Origin: Bremia lactucae
Taxonomy: Eukaryota; Oomycota; Peronosporomycetes; Peronosporales; Peronosporaceae
NCBI RefSeq assembly: GCF_004359215.1
Contig: NC_090620.1
Span: 1,509,928 to 1,525,843, forward strand
Direction of reading: 5' to 3'
Length of the DNA: 15,916 nt
Shown here: in pieces, positions 9,181-15,916 of the stretch
How positions within the stretch are numbered: position 1 is the first letter of the stretch
Layout: every line of letters starts with the position of its first letter
Program-made: the position numbers and the translations under genes
The notes under the pieces: model-generated
Databases searched by the model: none
What the model was told of the DNA's origin: nothing
What the model saw: only the letters and a program-made list of their open reading frames with translations

Positions 9181-10014
9181 CGCCCGTACCAGCAGTCCTC
9201 GGTTTCTTCCGAAGACGGATCTGGCCACCCCTTTCAAGAATCCCCAAATGATTCTTGTGATCACGAACCAGACTCTCATGTTGAGTCTGGGATTCTCATG
9301 TCAAACCCGATGTTCCTCGAATCGCGATGAGCTGACGATAGCTCGTCACGGAGAGCGTGATACTTTTGTTCGTACTCCAACATCGAGTACGCACTTTTCG
9401 AAAGGTCTCAACCGTTCGATACGGTGAGTCTGCACCGTCTGCTCCAATGAGTGACGCACACGCGCTCGTGAACACACACACACAAGACCATCCTCTAATA
9501 CATGGAGGTAGTGGTCGAGTTTATCGATCTTCGACTCTAGAAACGACACATAGGTCGGATCTAATTTTCCCTCCTCCACCACAGCCATTGGTGGATTCCC
9601 ACGGTGGTCAACGTTTCCTTGTGGAACGCATCGAAAGCCACCATGATATGAAGGGGCGAACGGGTTATCTTGTTCGCTGGCGCGTTATCCACCTTCACAT
9701 AACAGCTAGGACTCTCATTTTCAGCTTGCTGTTGACGTTGAGGGCCTCGTCCGTCAGAATGACAGATGGGAGCCTCGATCCCAGCTTGGGGTTGACGTTG
9801 AGGGCTTCGTCCGTCAGTATGACAGCTGAGAGCCTCGTTCCCAGCTTGGTCTTGACGCTGATGGCCTCGTCCGTCAGTATGACGAGACCCATCTAATAGA
9901 TCAGAAGGTCCATCGGAAAACACGCGCCCCTGGCGCCTGTAAATCGATTGCAAAACGTCAATCGCATCGCGCATCTCGACAGAGATGCGAGCCCTTCCCC
10001 AGGGCGAAGAAATA
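9181..10014 (+). pseudogene. pol: C-terminal linker and chromodomain of copy B, with triplicated end
   Basis: After an unconserved linker, the chromodomain starts at about 9601 with GGQRFLVERIESHHDMKGR, TGYLVRWR (9659-9682), and a lost G at about 9683. In the shifted frame it continues YPPSHNS. The C-terminal part (WEPRSQLGVDVEG and VRQYD) is then present three times as a 60-base tandem repeat (9704-9883). The last copy leads into DETHLI and an open tail to a stop at 10012-10014. Copies 1 and 3 carry a stop at the Trp position of WEP, and copy 2 has the Trp. The open tail after DETH overlaps the end of the minus-strand frame described below, so its status as pol coding is uncertain. Confidence 0.82.
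9704..9883. repeat. 60-base tandem repeat, three copies, within the chromodomain
   Basis: Copies lie at 9704-9763, 9764-9823 and 9824-9883. All contain CAGCTTG, TTGACG and CGTCCGTCAG at the same offsets, and they differ at several bases each. The period is exactly 20 codons and each unit encodes the chromodomain's final helix segment, so the repeat is in frame on the plus strand. Copy C has one version. Confidence 0.95.
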
Positions 10015-10982
10015 GAATAAACTTTTCCTTTCACTCGCTTCGTGTTGAAGACACAACACGGACAGGGATCACCCTAGGTGAGGCACGGAGGTCTTGCATC
10101 ACGAGACAAACGATGGAGTTTTAATATTGCACCGGTTGGAGTTCATTTTTCAAACTTAACGCAAATCGCGTTAAGTTTTATAAGCCAGGAGTTCCAGGCT
10201 TGCATCAACGAGATTTTATCTCGCTTGTTGTTGCCGCTATACCATCGATGCTTAAGAAAAGCATCCAAATAAAAAGCTTCCTCAGCGCGAAAATTTTTCG
10301 CGCTGAGATCAATGCCATGTGGCTTTGTCGCAATAATAAGAGAAATTTGTTGTGAGGAGTAGTCTCTTCAGACAAGCAACTGACTAGCCGTTCGGACAAA
10401 AGCCACGGCTTTTTCTCAGGGAAAGACGAGACATTTTAGTGTCTACACTGCCCTGATTGGTACCCCGTGAAGCAGGGGTACCACAAGAACTTTTATTACG
10501 GTGGCTTAAGCCATCGTAATCACCACGCACAGGAATAAGTGCGGGGCACGGCACAGGAGACGGTGCTGGTGATGAGAAAACAACCTCATCGTCGAGACAA
10601 AACATGCTATAGCGAACGCTATTACCACGACTACCCGATTGAGCCCCCTCATTTGAAGCTCATAGTCAGCTGCCTGACGTTCAGGCGGCTGTTTCGCTAT
10701 CTACGAGTCGGCCATCTCGTCCCACTCACATTCATAGTCGACCGCCAAAGAGGGGTCGCACTCACGTGGTGACTCACCACGTGCACCCGCAACATTTAGT
10801 GTTGCGGGAGAAGATGATACTACGCCAGATGAAACGTCTGCCAGAAGAGACAAAAAAAAAGGCGCTGCCCGCGGCTGCATGTACTGCAGCCGAAGGTCCA
10901 CACTATTCGCTGACCGCATGGACTCGTTAATCCTGCGATAAAATTGAAAATGATGGTTCTGACCAATCAACATCGTTTCCAA
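9895..10982 (-). pseudogene. Decayed antisense reading frame between pol and 3' LTR in copy B
   Basis: A minus-strand frame can start with Met at 10982 (METMLIGQNHHF), about 70 bases inside the LTR boundary. It runs through 10701 with a Ser-rich then acidic end (DYECEWDEMADS). A second stretch (10605-10384) is rich in Ser and Pro (SSPAPSPVPCPALIPV). A third covers about 10118-9895 with LHRLSRDA, CL, GDPCPCC, W-x-x-A-R-I-S-x-x-MRD, LQSIY and FSD. Frameshifts and stops separate the pieces. The last part matches the minus strand of copy C at the same position, with third-position changes only in LHRLS and CPCC. No known family is recognised. The Cys cluster suggests metal binding, which is inference. 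Confidence 0.5.
9970..10892. repeat. String of perfect inverted repeats in the 3' region of copy B
   Basis: Many separate stems follow one another. CGCATCTC/GAGATGCG is at 9970-9989, an 11-base arm AAACTTAACGC at 10152-10178, and a 13-base arm CTCAGCGCGAAAA with a 1-base loop at 10281-10307. TGGTACCCC/GGGGTACCA is at 10458-10483, and a 26-base palindrome with one G-T pair at 10495-10520. CAGCTGCCTGA with TCAGGCGGCTG (one G-T) is at 10667-10691, CACGTGGTG/CACCACGTG at 10763-10783, CCCGCAACA/TGTTGCGGG at 10786-10808, and CGGCTGCA/TGCAGCCG at 10872-10892. Each has different bases, so this is not a repeated sequence but a repeated form. Confidence 0.9.
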
Positions 10983-11037
10983 TTAAGTGGTCTTATAGTG
11001 ATCGCTCTATTCAATGACAGTCAGAGTGATTGTCGTT
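10983..11037. other. Short unassigned stretch before the polypurine tract
   Basis: I see no coding text or stem of note. It separates the possible antisense start from the polypurine tract. Confidence 0.4.
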
Positions 11038-11050
11038 GAGGGAGGGGTAC
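11038..11050 (+). promoter_or_regulatory. Polypurine tract (plus-strand primer) of copy B
   Basis: GAGGGAGGGGTAC directly precedes the TG of the LTR at 11051. A purine run ending at or within a few bases of the 3' LTR is where plus-strand DNA synthesis is primed in LTR retrotransposons. The position and composition fit well. Confidence 0.8.
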
Positions 11051-11546
11051 TGTAACGGGGTGTCTTAATTAATATATTATGTAAAAGGTAGATTTTTTTT
11101 GGAAAATATTATCTTACGTAGTAATTTTTGGAACGCTCATCCATTGGTAGATATTGGCCATTATATCTACCTGCTTCGAGGCCCTGTCAGCACTGGACGC
11201 GCGCAAAGAGAGAGACACATAAAACTTGATTACATGTTTTTGTATTAGTATATAATAAAGTTAGTATCAAATTGACAGAAACAGAAGAACTTAATTATAT
11301 TAAATAAAATTTACTTTTAACCCTCTTTAAAGCAATATTTTTAAAGAGAGTCTTTCTCTGCATGTACTAGTGTACGTGAAGTGACGCGTGGCACCACTTG
11401 TATTGAAGCAGTGCAAAGTGGATTTGTACTGAAGCAGTACAAGTCGGCAGTGCCCCCCAAACCCATGGCATACATTAGAAATCGTTATTATTTATACTTG
11501 TAATGTTTATTGAAATCGCTCTCCGAATTTTAACTAGTATGGTACA
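11051..11546 (+). repeat. 3' LTR of copy B (end uncertain)
   Basis: It begins TGTAACGGGGTG, the usual TG start. An AT-rich TATATAATAAAG lies at about 11249-11260, offering a TATA-like signal and AATAAA (11254-11259). A second AATAAA is at 11303-11308. A 9-base stem CTCTTTAAA/TTTAAAGAG (11323-11348) and the two related stems at 11398-11416 and 11424-11442 follow. The LTR should end in CA. A TACA at 11543-11546 is one candidate, but there is no 5' LTR or target duplication in the window to prove it. It may be shorter, near 11460. Confidence 0.65.
11398..11442. repeat. Two tandem related hairpins in the LTR
   Basis: TTGTATTG (11398-11405) pairs with CAGTGCAA (11409-11416) using two G-T pairs. 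TTGTACTG (11424-11431) pairs perfectly with CAGTACAA (11435-11442). Both loops are AAG. The bases that differ between the two copies still pair. Confidence 0.9.
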
Positions 11547-11762
11547 CTCCCCGTATTGTAATTATTTTCTATTTCACTCCCTAGACCCGGTTCAGGCAAA
11601 TGTTGAGCCGCCATGTTCCTAATTGAGGGCTCGAGCCGAGCTCCTGGATTTGAAGCCGGGCAAGCGTGATCTTCACGCTTATGCCCAACATACACGATAC
11701 CTTGTAAGTTGTATGGCGAGTTATCCAATAGATGAACAGACACAAATAACTGTGTTTACTTA
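11547..11762. other. Unassigned gap between copies B and C
   Basis: No plus-strand domain is seen. A 69-codon minus-strand open stretch (11534-11743) has no recognisable features. The region contains a long stem at 11658-11686 (arms AAGCGTGA and TCACGCTT, 3-base loop, extended by GGGC with GCCC past a 2-base bulge) and the palindrome GGCTCGAGCC. It may be LTR remainder, element leader or flanking DNA. Confidence 0.45.
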
Positions 11763-12605
11763 AGTTCTTGAAGGCGGTCCGATGTATTCCCTAAATCGGT
11801 ACCGTGGCAGTTGCCTTAATAAAGGCACTCGACACGAAATTGACCTGATCCCAGGCTCGAAATATTGTGTCATGAAGCAGTGACCATTGCCTCGTAAACA
11901 AGTATTAGCGATCGTCAAATTCTTTGCCGATCGCTAAGCAGCGGGCCATGTAAGGAAGTCAACCTCCCTACATAGCTCTCTGACGTTCGTTGTGCGAAAG
12001 GAGCAGAAAGGTGGCGGACTGCGCATGCGTTCAATAAATTGAACGCTTTAACGGTACCGGCTCAAACGCGGATGAAAAGACGAAATCATTGACGGTATGT
12101 CGAAGGGGACCATTTTTTCATCAATGAGTCTTATGGATAGATTCTATCAGATCATTATGCCTGAAAAGGATATCCCGTTCACAGCAGTAAGAACCCCAAG
12201 TGGAATGCTATGGAAATGGCTAACATTACCACATGGAGTTAGTAAATATTAAAAAAATTAAAAATTAAAAATTAAAATGCCCCTGCAACATTTAACATAT
12301 GTGTAATCAATCTGTTAAGATCGGTGCGAGACGCATCGAGTTTATTTTAATGACGTCTTCGTTCATAGCAGAGCCATGAACGGAACGTTGAAAGTTCAAG
12401 TACATCGTATCCACGTCCGAAAGGTTCTTACACTTATGCGAAGAATAAGGTGTATGCAACTTTCAAGAAGTGTATATTCGCTGCAAGCGTAATACCCCTT
12501 CTCGGATGCGCCCTGATCCTGAAAAGCTCAACGCAATTACCGATTGGTCTATTCCAGTCGATGTAAAGGGACTTCGAAAATTCCTCGGCTAAGCAGCATA
12601 ACTGG
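11763..12605 (+). pseudogene. pol: Reverse transcriptase of copy C
   Basis: The text parallels B: GTRHEIDLIPGSKYCVMKQ, then a stop, SPTF-type block, and WRTAHAFNKLNAL (shifted). After the 33-base AT-rich insert (12246-12278) it continues with APATFN. The catalytic box at 12343-12354 reads YFND rather than YFDD, so the first catalytic Asp is lost. TLMR and KCIFAAS follow, and KFLG ends the domain near 12595. Many single-base indels prevent any long frame, and for that reason no open stretch longer than 60 codons covers it. Confidence 0.85.
12246..12278. repeat. 33-base A/T-only insertion with ATTAAAA units
   Basis: Compared with copy B (6760-6774), this block is inserted between GTTAGTAA and GCCCCTGC. 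It consists only of A and T, with ATTAAAA repeated about three times. It falls in what is the loop of the CAGGGGC/GCCCCTG stem in B. Confidence 0.85.
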
Positions 12606-13145
12606 ATAAGAACTCACGCAATTATGCCGAAATGACAGTACATTTTACTTCTTTGTTGAAGAAATAGTTTAGTGGTTATGAAACGCTGATTGTCAGTGTT
12701 ACTTTGAGGGTATCAAGCGAGCTTGATGCAATCGCCAATCTTTGATTCCAGACCAAGACCGACCATTTCAAGTGATCCATGAAGCCAGCGATTTTGCAAT
12801 CGGCTGTGCGTTAATGCAATATGACACAGACGGCGCTGAGCGCGTCGTCTGCTATCAGTCGCGTCAGCTTCAACCTGCTAAACGCAATAATCCAGTGCAT
12901 GACCAAAAATTCATTGCCATGAAATATACACTGGCTAACTTTAGGGTCTATCTCTTGGAAGATAGACAGTTCATTGTTTTTACGGACTATGCATCTTTAT
13001 CCACGTCCGTAAACAGTCTCCACCTCATGCAAATAATGGCGAGTTGGTGTCTACTTCGCGAGAATTAGCTTCTTCGTGATCTACAAACCAGGACGACTTA
13101 ACTTCGTCGCTGATGCCCTTTTGTGCCGGCCCGTTTTAAGCCGGC
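12606..13145 (+). pseudogene. pol: RNase H of copy C
   Basis: A 108-codon frame (12742-13068) reads IPDQDRPFQVIHEASDFAIG, where the usual CDAS catalytic block is HEAS (Asp to Glu). CALMQYDTDGAERVVCYQSR follows, and then VHDQKFIAMKY, where the catalytic Glu of KEL is lost. FTDYASL keeps its Asp. The end block at about 13110-13130 reads ADALLCRP, keeping its Asp. The C version of the CYQSR region has no 19-base repeat, giving the ancestral state for the B expansion. Confidence 0.86.
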
Positions 13146-14545
13146 TGCGCAAATTAGCAGTGACGATTCGTTCACTGCTGCAACAATCAACAGTGAGCAT
13201 GAGCTCTATTGCAACGATAAGTGTTTCGTCGTCAACATTACTTGACGACGTTAGAAGAGCCTATCTAGAAAACAAGACTCTTACAGGTCTGATCGCAACA
13301 ATACTTATAATAATTGTCGAAATTGTACCGATCTTTATCAGATCAATACACAACACACAATTAATTACTGTATTACAGAGCCGTTGCTGGCGATACACCT
13401 CATGTCGTCATCACCGCTCATAGTGATTTGCGCTTAGAATCATGTATGAGTGTCACAATGCACCAACAAGTGGGCATCGTGGACGCGAGAAACCTTGTCT
13501 CAGGATAAGCCGCGATTTCTTGTGACCGCCCCAGTATGAATTTGTCTGCAAGTACATACGTGCTTGCGAAGTTTGTCAACGGGTGAAGCCCATTGCTTTA
13601 TCCTGTTCGCCGTAACAACCTCTGCCTGTTCCGGCAGAGTGTTAACAGTCTGTATCTATGGACTTTATTTTCGGATTTCCCGAATACAATCATAAAAATA
13701 ATGGTATTCTTGAGTTGCTGATCGTTTCAGGAAGATGATAGATCTTGCTACAGTTTGACATTATCAACTGTATTCCAAGTGATTTGAACACAGATTGCCA
13801 GAACTCTGGCGTGAAATTGGGGTCTCGATCGAAGACCAGTTCACGGGGTAACCCATAGAGTCGAAATCGTCTCAGTAGAGACACGAGCACAACCTTTGGC
13901 TGTGATCGACGCTGAGCTTCTGACCATCCTGAAACAGATGGTCAGACATAACTTGCAAATCGTATTCTCGAAGAGATACTTCGCGGATACGTCCACTCTT
14001 TTACGAGTTGGATCGAGTTCTTGCCCATGGTAAAAATTGCCATCAACAATTAAGTGCATCTTTTACAAAGCATACACCGTTTTTCGTGAATGTCTTACGC
14101 CATCCACGTATGACCACCTTGTTCAATAGTGACTCTTATTCAAGTAGAAGGACTAGTTTGAGCAAAGAACAGTCTACACACCCCCGCAGAGCGCACCGGG
14201 CGCACTTAAAGCAAAAACAAACCCGAGTCAGCAGGAGAATTTTTGCTTTTTAGAAAAGCAGTGGTCTGTTTTGCGCAGGATTCTATCGCTGATGCGTTGG
14301 ACGGACATAAACGTAACTCTGACAAAAATGGAGGAACAAACATTTTTTAATTTAATGTTAATGATACAGTCTTATTGTCTACGGTAAATTAATCTAAACT
14401 TGTGGTGACGAATGTGAGCAATTAAAAATTACTGCCCAGGTATATCGGCCCGTTCCGTGCACTGCACCGCCAAGGCAGTGCGTACACGATCGAGCTGCCT
14501 CGTAAAATGCGTTACTTTCTACATTTACGTCTCCGCCGTATCATT
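13146..14545 (+). pseudogene. pol: Integrase of copy C, with internal inversion and GPY/F module
   Basis: The zinc module survives as GHRGRE and ACEVCQRVKP (about 13560-13590), with CXXC intact. SMDFIFGFPEYNHKNNGIL follows (first Asp). The block holding the second Asp (RLYGLPRELVFDRDPNFTPE) is on the minus strand (see the inversion). Plus-strand text resumes with DHPETDGQTELANRILEEIL at about 13921-13980, then AINN and TPFFVNVLRHPR. A linker with QDSIADALDGHKRNSDKNG and VLLSTVN leads to the GPY/F module LPRYIGPFRALHRQGSAYTI (about 14434-14490). The combination of inversion, stops and frameshifts makes it inactive. Confidence 0.85.
13755..13914 (-). other. Inverted segment of about 160 bases inside integrase of copy C
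   Basis: On the minus strand this block reads GCARVSTETIS (one frame) and RLYGLPRELVFDRDPNFTPEF-type text including FWQSVFKSLGIQLIMS (another). That is the integrase core part that should lie between ATVPES and DHPETDGQT on the plus strand. The flanking plus-strand text matches that of B on both sides. The left edge lies in a stem-forming sequence (ACAGTT near TCAACTGT). Confidence 0.88.
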
Positions 14546-15118
14546 AGTACGGGCTTCTTCCTATTCCGAATCAAATCTGCACGGTCTAAGACATCCGCGA
14601 AAGACTAATGGCCCCGAGTCACAATATGATAACCTCGGGACAAAGTTTGGTTCTCACGAACCAGAAGTTCCACTACGTTTTTCAACCATAAATTCTTATG
14701 ACAAGATGCCGCCAGGTCGTCTCAAAGGGACTGATGTGTCCGTTCGTTCGTAAATTTATCAACCAAAGCTTGCACATTTTTTAACCGTTCGCGAGAAACA
14801 TCGTCGACCGTCGTCCAGAATTCGCGACGACGGGAACGTTCATGATCAACATCCTCAACGTAGATACATGTGGTTTGATCGAAGTCACGGTGATGACTCG
14901 AATTCGACGTTTGAAACGAAATAGATTTTCGTGCCCCTCCACATCCATTGACTCTGGTGGTAAGAAGCGTCTTAAAGTCGAACGTTTCTCGAACCACCGC
15001 GAAGTGAAGGGGGTCCGAACGAGTTATCTCGTTCATTGGCGAGGGCTGGGAACCTTGTTCCCAACTAATGATGGGTGTCCCGGGTAGTACGACGAGACCG
15101 ATCCTCCTCATTAGATGA
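14546..15118 (+). pseudogene. pol: C-terminal linker and chromodomain of copy C
   Basis: A linker of about 400 bases has no conserved text. The chromodomain reads RLKVERFSNHREVKGVRTSY (14970-15030), then LVHWRG. A deletion of about 16 bases relative to the family pattern follows, removing the YPP...S part. WEPCSQLMMGVPG is readable in a shifted frame (15049-15087), then TTRP or DETDPPH and a stop at 15114-15116. A perfect stem GAACGAG/CTCGTTC with loop TTAT (15018-15035) lies on the RTSYLV codons, matching the wobble-containing stem of B at the same place. Confidence 0.82.
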
Positions 15119-15345
15119 TTCATCTGAAAACGAGCACTTCCCGCACTCGTAAAAGAATTGTAGGTTCTCATTTCCTTCGCGCATCTTGAAAGAGGTGCGC
15201 GTCTTCCAATGAGCATCCTTAAAGGAGTTTGCCGCCTTAGGGGCATGGCCTGCGCCCTTAAAGCAGCAAGGACATGAACCCCCACGAGAGGCCAGGCAAG
15301 CCTGCCTCTCCGGACAACCGGTGCAGCTCGCAGCGTTCATTCAAT
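15100..15345 (-). pseudogene. Antisense Cys-rich reading frame of copy C
   Basis: The minus-strand frame from 15340 to 15065 encodes CTGCPERQACLASRGGSCPC, then C and about 20 residues, then W-K-T-R-T-S-x-x-MRE, LQFFYECGKCSFSDESS. A frameshifted upstream part gives NERCELHRLSGEA (15312-15340). The order and spacing match the minus strand of copy B: LHRLS, CL, CPCC, W-x-R-x-S, MR, LQ-x-x-Y, FSD. Codon differences in LHRLS (CTG/CTC, CAC/CAT, CGG/CGT, TCC/TCT) and CPCC (CCT/CCG, TGC/TGT twice) are all at third positions. The function is unknown. The CXXC-like Cys spacing suggests a zinc-binding protein, which is inference. Confidence 0.55.
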
Positions 15346-15350
15346 ACGGT

Positions 15351-15916
15351 CCGTCTTTTGAACCGATCCCGAAAGCATCCAGGTTATCAATCCAGTTCCC
15401 GCGGCCTAGGCTTGCACATTAACAATGAATGCTTCCCAAGTTTGAAACGAAGGAGTGACATTCTTTGCATGCTTACATGCCATCGATACCGGAAAGAAGC
15501 ATCGATAAAGAATTTTTTTTTCGTCCTCGGCAGGCTAGGGAAGCCTGGACGAGTCAAACAACGGGTTTTGTATCTCTCGTTGGCCAGCTGCTTTAGAGGA
15601 CAACCACGTTTCTTTAAGGAGCGACACGCAATGTTTTGGGGTCCATCTCACTTTGTAAATGTTATCATCTTTGCAAACTTTATTTTATTAGGAATGCAAG
15701 CGAGTGGAAGTGGATTAAAGTGAGTAAATCAAGGTCTCCTGGGAGTATTAGTTAGCTGCTTCTATACAGAAAATCTTACTAATAATAGTACGGTGAAGCC
15801 TGTGTCTCAGGCAAAAATATGCATGGCTGGACCGCTTCTCTCACCGGAAGCGCGGACACGCCCAGAATAAGAGGTTGTTGCTGCTTTGACAATACTGCTA
15901 TAGGTCGCCGTCATTT
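15351..15916. other. Unassigned 3' sequence after copy C
   Basis: No domain or LTR is recognised. A 149-codon plus-strand open stretch (15274-15723) has no conserved features and overlaps the antisense Cys motif, so I do not call it a gene. Short stems continue (CAGGCT/AGCCTG near 15531-15547, CGCTTC/GAAGCG near 15833-15852). A T9 run lies at about 15513-15521. It may be the rest of the 3' region of C or other repeat DNA. Confidence 0.4.

Larger units (their letters stand above)
6190..11546 (+). mobile_element. Ty3/gypsy chromovirus copy B, 5'-truncated, hairpin-rich, with 3' LTR
   Basis: B starts in the linker before RT and runs through RNase H, integrase, GPY/F and chromodomain. A long 3' region of about 1 kb and a purine tract follow, then an LTR-like start (TGTAACGGGG) at 11051. 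Gag and protease are missing. Compared with copy C the domain order and many short phrases agree, so B and C are one subfamily. Frameshifts and stops are frequent, yet short inverted repeats are unusually perfect and dense from 6421 to 10900. The 3' boundary (about 11546) is a guess based on a TACA at 11543-11546, since no second LTR is in the window. Confidence 0.85.
11763..15350 (+). mobile_element. Ty3/gypsy chromovirus copy C, 5'-truncated, strongly degenerate
   Basis: C begins at nearly the same point of pol as B and keeps the same domain order to the chromodomain and the antisense Cys motif. It is more eroded than B: the RT catalytic box is changed, RNase H has lost two catalytic residues, a block of integrase is inverted, and an AT-rich insert interrupts RT. 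Stems occur at many of the places seen in B, often with mismatches or wobble pairs. No LTR is identified by 15916, so the 3' end is unknown. Confidence 0.85.

Noticed and set aside
9471..9483. CA dinucleotide run as a meaningful microsatellite
   Set aside because: It is short and isolated, with no sign of a role.
9561..9895. Minus-strand protein with three 20-residue repeats (HTDGR...)
   Set aside because: The repeats are the reverse reading of the triplicated chromodomain segment, which makes sense on the plus strand. Only the part beyond 9895 shows antisense conservation.
9970..10892. tRNA genes or a MITE cluster in the hairpin string
   Set aside because: No cloverleaf with the conserved T-loop and D-loop bases is seen, and there are no terminal inverted repeats with target duplications. 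The stems are short and all different.
11534..11743. 69-codon minus-strand open stretch between B and C
   Set aside because: It has no motif and no counterpart in other copies, and the length is expected by chance.
14722..15285. 187-codon minus-strand open stretch
   Set aside because: Most of it is opposite the plus-strand chromodomain and linker of copy C. The conserved antisense text (CPCC, FSD) is in a different minus-strand frame.
15274..15723. 149-codon plus-strand open stretch
   Set aside because: It has no conserved motif and mixed composition. It overlaps the antisense Cys block that is conserved between B and C. Its length alone does not support a gene.

Overview
This window contains no host gene that I can recognise. 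It is a repeat-rich stretch with the remains of three Ty3/gypsy retrotransposons of the chromovirus type (integrase followed by a chromodomain), all on the plus strand. I call them A (1-5182), B (about 6190-11546) and C (about 11763-15350 or beyond). The reverse transcriptase and integrase wording (for example SPHS(S/T)PTF, MPQGL(S)NAPAT, Y(F/C)DD(I/V)FVHSR and ARWLSFFAEYNF) resembles elements known from oomycetes such as Phytophthora and the downy mildews. I therefore infer an oomycete nuclear genome. That rests on recognition, not on a search.

Layout. Copy A enters the window inside gag and runs through zinc knuckle, protease, a spacer with tandem repeats, reverse transcriptase, RNase H, integrase and chromodomain to a stop at 5180-5182. 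It is followed by minus-strand coding relics (5201-6016). Copy B lacks gag and protease but runs from the start of the RT domain to a polypurine tract (11038-11050) and the start of a 3' LTR at 11051. Copy C begins at the same place in pol as B and repeats its order: RT, RNase H, integrase, GPY/F module, chromodomain. It is more decayed, with an AT-rich insertion and an internal inversion. All three copies have stops and frameshifts, so none could make its proteins.

The most striking feature is not a gene. Copy B is packed with short perfect inverted repeats. Between 6421 and 10900 I counted by eye about 40 stems with arms of 7-13 matched bases and loops of 0-15. Roughly four would be expected in random sequence of that length. 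Copy C has stems at many of the same places with different bases, and several pairs differ by matched (compensatory) changes. The stems run through coding sequence, the 3' region after pol, and the LTR. Copy A is much closer to ordinary.

A second notable feature is a decayed minus-strand reading frame between the end of pol and the 3' LTR. It is present in B and C at the same position and shares a Cys-rich motif (CPCC) and LHRLS. In those blocks almost all nucleotide differences fall at third codon positions of the minus strand, which suggests that this element family carried an antisense gene.
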